From NCBI GenBank assembly GCA_910585395.1, contig CAJUCK010000024.1:7474-13894 (forward strand): a DNA stretch of 6,421 bases, written 5' to 3'. The notes beneath the pieces were generated by a model. That model was given only the letters and a program-made list of their open reading frames with translations, did not search any database and was not told the origin of the DNA. The first letter of the stretch is position 1, and each line of letters begins with the position of its first letter. The DNA comes from an uncultured Lachnospiraceae bacterium (GTDB taxonomy: Bacteria > Bacillota > Clostridia > Lachnospirales > Lachnospiraceae). Made by a program: the position numbers and the translations under genes. Below, piece by piece: positions 5,434 through 6,421 of this stretch.

Positions 5434-6421
5434 ATGAAACAAAGAATTTTAGCCGGGATATTGAGTCTGGCTATGGTGTTTACCATGCTGCCCGCTTCGC
5501 CGGTGCAGGCAGAAGGCGAGGACCTTGGAACTAATCTTGCACGGAGTGCGACGGCTAGTGCGGGACATAACAATACGCAGCCGGATGCAATCAATGACGG
5601 TGCACTGGCAACAGCTGATCCTGCTACAAGCTGGAACTGCTGGAATGCGCCAGAAGCAGATTATCCGATTCCGATCAATCTTACATGGGATTCCCCTCAG
5701 CAGATCGCTTCTATGCGGGTGATGTGGTGGTCAGACGGCGGTGGCGTGATCTGGCCTTCCAATGCGAAAGTAGAGTATCTGGACGGAGAGGAATGGAAAG
5801 AAATTGCAAATGCGGGCACAGAGCACGGCGGATTTAATGGCGAAAACGGTGTCTGGAATGTTGTAAATTTTGATGAGACGGTGACAACCACTGCGCTTCG
5901 TATGCGGGTAGGCAGAAATGCCACAGGTATGAGCGGCGTCGGAATCAGTGAGTGGGAAGTCTACGGAAATAAAATTAAAGAACAGCTCACTCAGGTCGAT
6001 ATTGTGGGAGTCGGCAGGATTGCCAAGGGGGAGACTGAGAAATACATGGCAAAGACAGTGCCGGATGAGTTTTCTTCCACGGCAAGCTATGAATGGTCTG
6101 TTAGTCCCTACAATGTAGCGTCTATTCTGGGATCTGCAAATTCCAGAGAAGTGTCGGTAAAGGGACTGGAAGAAGGCGAGGCAGTGCTGCTGCTCAAGGC
6201 TACCCAGGATGGTGTGACAAAGGAGAGAGAATTCAATATCAGAGTACGTGAGGATAAGATTCAGAATATTGATATCTATAAGACGTCTACGGCAGCGGGC
6301 AAAGCTCCAATACTGCCGGATTCTGTAGTAGCTAATGGCTTGGAATTTGATGATCCCACCCCCTCTTTAAAGAGTGAGACAAAACCGGAATTTGATTTTG
6401 CTGAGGAATTTAATTCTAAGC
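5434..6421 (+). CDS. Secreted multidomain protein with F5/8 type C-like and Ig-like domains (3' truncated by window)
   Basis: An open frame of 329 codons runs from ATG 5434 to the window edge without a stop. AAGGAGG at 5420-5426, 7 nt upstream, supports this start. Residues 1-26 are a classic signal peptide (MKQR, hydrophobic core, cleavage expected after PVQA). Residues ~34-178 resemble an F5/8 type C (discoidin, CBM32-like) carbohydrate-binding fold: it opens NLARSATASAGHNNTQPDAI, followed by a W-rich middle (SWNCW, MWWSD, WPSNAKVEY) and closes GISEWEVYG. Residues ~183-272 look like an Ig-like (BIG2-type) domain. From about 278, with TAAGKAPILPDSVV, a Big_4-type domain seems to begin and is cut off. 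In gut Firmicutes this module order usually precedes or decorates a glycoside hydrolase or other glycan-active enzyme; which one cannot be told here. Any catalytic domain and wall anchor lie beyond 6421. Confidence 0.88.
   Translation, partial: MKQRILAGILSLAMVFTMLPASPVQAEGEDLGTNLARSATASAGHNNTQPDAINDGALATADPATSWNCWNAPEADYPIPINLTWDSPQQIASMRVMWWSDGGGVIWPSNAKVEYLDGEEWKEIANAGTEHGGFNGENGVWNVVNFDETVTTTALRMRVGRNATGMSGVGISEWEVYGNKIKEQLTQVDIVGVGRIAKGETEKYMAKTVPDEFSSTASYEWSVSPYNVASILGSANSREVSVKGLEEGEAVLLLKATQDGVTKEREFNIRVREDKIQNIDIYKTSTAAGKAPILPDSVVANGLEFDDPTPSLKSETKPEFDFAEEFNSK

Noticed and set aside
5346..5924. Short open frames on both strands (5346-5594 and 5697-5924 minus, 5525-5722 plus)
   Set aside because: All overlap the well-supported secreted-protein gene starting at 5434, which has a strong RBS and signal peptide; none has its own RBS or domain signature.

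Overview
The window reads like a chromosomal segment of a low-to-mid GC Firmicute, most likely a gut-type Clostridia/Lachnospiraceae. Supporting signs are strong AGGAGG-type ribosome binding sites, moderate GC content, a two-component operon of Gram-positive layout, a Clp ATPase, and a secreted protein built from F5/8 type C and Ig-like modules. The genus assignment is inference. Every gene I can support is on the + strand; I see no tRNA, rRNA, CRISPR array, insertion sequence or integrase.

Layout: (1) 2-505 is the 3' end of a methyl-accepting chemotaxis protein, from the signalling tip to the C terminus. (2) 506-627 is an intergenic region with three TTACAT words, two of them exactly 11 bp apart, a possible binding site for an OmpR-type regulator. 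(3) 628-3714 is a compact three-gene operon: an OmpR/PhoB-family response regulator, its membrane histidine kinase (2-nt gap, RBS overlapping the regulator's stop) and an unrecognised membrane-anchored extracytoplasmic protein whose start overlaps the kinase stop by 8 bp. (4) 3715-3820 is a promoter region with a perfect TATAAT, a 7-bp inverted repeat around that -10 box and a hairpin near the predicted mRNA 5' end. (5) 3821-5278 encodes a divergent ClpX-like AAA+ unfoldase. It keeps its ATPase motifs, GYIG pore loop and zinc-finger cysteines, but has an acidic N-terminal extension, a Met/Gly/Asn-rich then Lys-rich linker, no RKH loop motif, and MGF in place of the ClpP-docking IGF. No clpP is beside it. 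(6) 5279-5433 holds a good intrinsic terminator followed by an extended -10 promoter. (7) 5434 to the window edge is the open 5' part of a large secreted protein: signal peptide, F5/8 type C-like domain, Ig-like domain and the start of a second Ig-like domain. Its catalytic part, if any, is beyond the window.

How they may work together: the regulator, kinase and third protein probably form one signalling unit, with the third protein a plausible accessory or sensor partner. The ClpX-like gene has its own promoter and terminator and stands alone. The chemoreceptor and the secreted protein belong to neighbouring, cut-off transcription units. The items most worth a second look are the unusual ClpX paralogue and the unknown third gene of the two-component operon.
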